Source: JAMXLO01 sp963850535 (GTDB taxonomy: Bacteria; Pseudomonadota; Alphaproteobacteria; Acetobacterales; Acetobacteraceae). Taken from it: 64,000 nt of DNA. Position 1 is the first letter of the stretch; each line of letters opens with the position of its first letter. The notes beneath the pieces were generated by a model. It made no database searches and was not told the DNA's origin. It worked only from the letters and a program-made list of their open reading frames with translations. Shown piece after piece: positions 62,969 through 64,000 of this stretch. The DNA lies in contig CAWKMC010000039.1 of assembly GCA_963850535.1 (NCBI GenBank), forward strand, positions 186,001 to 250,000, read 5' to 3'. Made by a program: the position numbers and the translations under genes.

Positions 62969-64000
62969 ATGGTTGGGCTGGACGCAATAGAGACCGCTTC
63001 GCGCGACGAAATTACGGCATTGCAGCGTCGAGCGAATGTCTTGGACGCTGCGGCACGCCTACGCCAACGTGCCGCATTACCGTGCCGCGTTCGATGCAGC
63101 GGGCGTGCATCCGGACGACTTCCGCACGCTGGATGACATCGCAAAGTTTCCGTTCACCACCAAGCAGGACCTGAGAGCGAATTATCCGTTCGGTATGTTT
63201 GCCGTGCCGCGCGAAAAGCTGGTGCGCGTGCACGCCTCGTCTGGCACCACCGGCAAGCCGACCGTGGTCGGCTACACCGCGCAGGACATCGAGACCTGGG
63301 CGCATGTGGTGGCGCGCTCGATCTATGCCGCGGGTGGCCGGCCTGGGATGATCGTGCACATCGCCTATGGCTATGGTCTGTTCACCGGTGGTCTTGGTGC
63401 GCATTACGGTGCCGAGAAGCTGGGCTGCACCGTGGTGCCGGTATCGGGCGGCATGACCGAGCGGCAGGTGCAGCTGATCACCGATTTTTCCCCCGACGTG
63501 ATCATGGTGACGCCAAGTTATATGCTGGCGCTTCTCGATGAGTTCCGCCGGCAGGGACTAGATGCGCGCGACTGCTCACTGAAGATCGGCATCTTCGGGG
63601 CCGAGCCCTGGACCAACGCGATGCGTCGCGAGATCGAGGACGGGTTCGCGATGGACGCGGTGGATATCTACGGTCTGTCCGAGGTGATGGGGCCAGGCGT
63701 GGCGAATGAGTGCGTCGAAACCAAGGACGGGCTGCACATCTGGGAGGACCATTTCTATCCCGAGGTCATCGATCCCGACACCGGTGCGGTGTTGCCGGAA
63801 GGGGAACGCGGCGAACTGGTGTTTACCACACTCACCAAAGAAGGCATGCCGGTCGTGCGCTACCGGACGCGCGATCTGACGCGGCTGCTGCCTGGCACTG
63901 CGCGCACCATGCGGCGGATGGAAAAGGTGACCGGACGGTCCGATGACATGGTGATCGTGCGGGGTGTCAATATGTTCCCATCTCAGATCGAGGAACAGTT
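62969..64000 (+). CDS. paaK: Phenylacetate-CoA ligase PaaK, partial (runs off the window), one frameshift
   Basis: AMP-forming ligase that activates phenylacetate to phenylacetyl-CoA. It begins MVGLDAIETASRDEITALQR with GGGGAGA upstream. The frame shifts near 63030 to RMSWTLRHAYANVPHYRAAF, removing one extra base, and then stays open to the end. The ATP-binding P-loop is VHASSGTTGKPTVVGYT, followed by DIYGLSEVMGPGVANEC and VVRYRTRDLTRLLPG. About 345 codons are visible of some 435 expected; the C-terminal lid domain lies beyond the window, beginning at RSDDMVIVRGVNMFPSQIEE. Confidence 0.93.

Noticed and set aside
1..64000. CRISPR array, tRNA/rRNA, prophage or transposase
   Set aside because: No regularly spaced direct repeats, no tRNA cloverleaf or rRNA sequence and no recognisable integrase, capsid or transposase motif were seen in the translated frames.

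Overview
The window looks like chromosomal DNA of a hopanoid-making alphaproteobacterium, most likely Rhodospirillales/Acetobacteraceae. The grounds are high G+C with G/C-rich third codon positions, a MucR/Ros zinc-finger regulator, DUF1489, a uvrC-pgsA-moaD-moaE gene set, ispH next to hpnH, and short dispersed palindromic repeats of the kinds common in alphaproteobacteria. I see no rRNA, tRNA, CRISPR array, phage module or recognisable transposase. Taxonomy is inferred from gene content, not from a search.

Layout. 0-2.7 kb: OmpR/EnvZ-type two-component system with a divergent exported protein. 2.7-12.3 kb: molybdopterin genes (moaE, moaD, mobB) and pgsA on the minus strand, separated by a lipoprotein, a berberine-bridge-type FAD oxidase, an orphan peptide-type binding protein and a large ATPase/TPR/LuxR regulator. 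12.5-16.9 kb: MdtAC-like RND efflux pair with many frameshifts. 17-22 kb: small envelope proteins, uvrC, folB and a FolM-like reductase. 22-26.4 kb: alpha/beta hydrolase, SNF2 helicase and SWIM zinc-finger protein. 27-33.2 kb: membrane dipeptidase, aldo/keto reductase, then four overlapping genes for a minimal relative of complex I/group 4 hydrogenase that has lost its NiFe ligands. 33-42 kb: DUF1489, cysK, a decapitated adenylate cyclase-TolB-TPR-rhodanese gene, a rhodanese, DUF445, fumC and an acyl-CoA dehydrogenase-fold oxidoreductase. 42-47.3 kb: isoprenoid/hopanoid hub (dxs, ispA, ispH, hpnH). 47.4-52.3 kb: ABC binding proteins and sugar-type permeases with a DoxX gene between them. 52.4-54.9 kb: arfB, mucR and an MddA-like methyltransferase. 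55-64 kb: fused indolepyruvate oxidoreductase, an FAD enzyme, a VOC protein and paaG, paaI and paaK, which together suggest arylpyruvate/phenylacetate catabolism through phenylacetyl-CoA.

The strongest candidate for something little described is the four-subunit complex at 28965-33203. The small subunit keeps all four cysteines for an N2-type iron-sulfur cluster. The large subunit lacks both NiFe cysteine motifs. The membrane subunits appear to lack the ionisable residues that normally carry protons.

Caution: about twenty genes or more need at least one single-base frameshift correction, including housekeeping genes such as fumC. Many of these indels probably reflect draft sequence quality rather than biology. 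Where I give a frameshifted gene, the outer limits are my reconstruction from overlapping reading frames.
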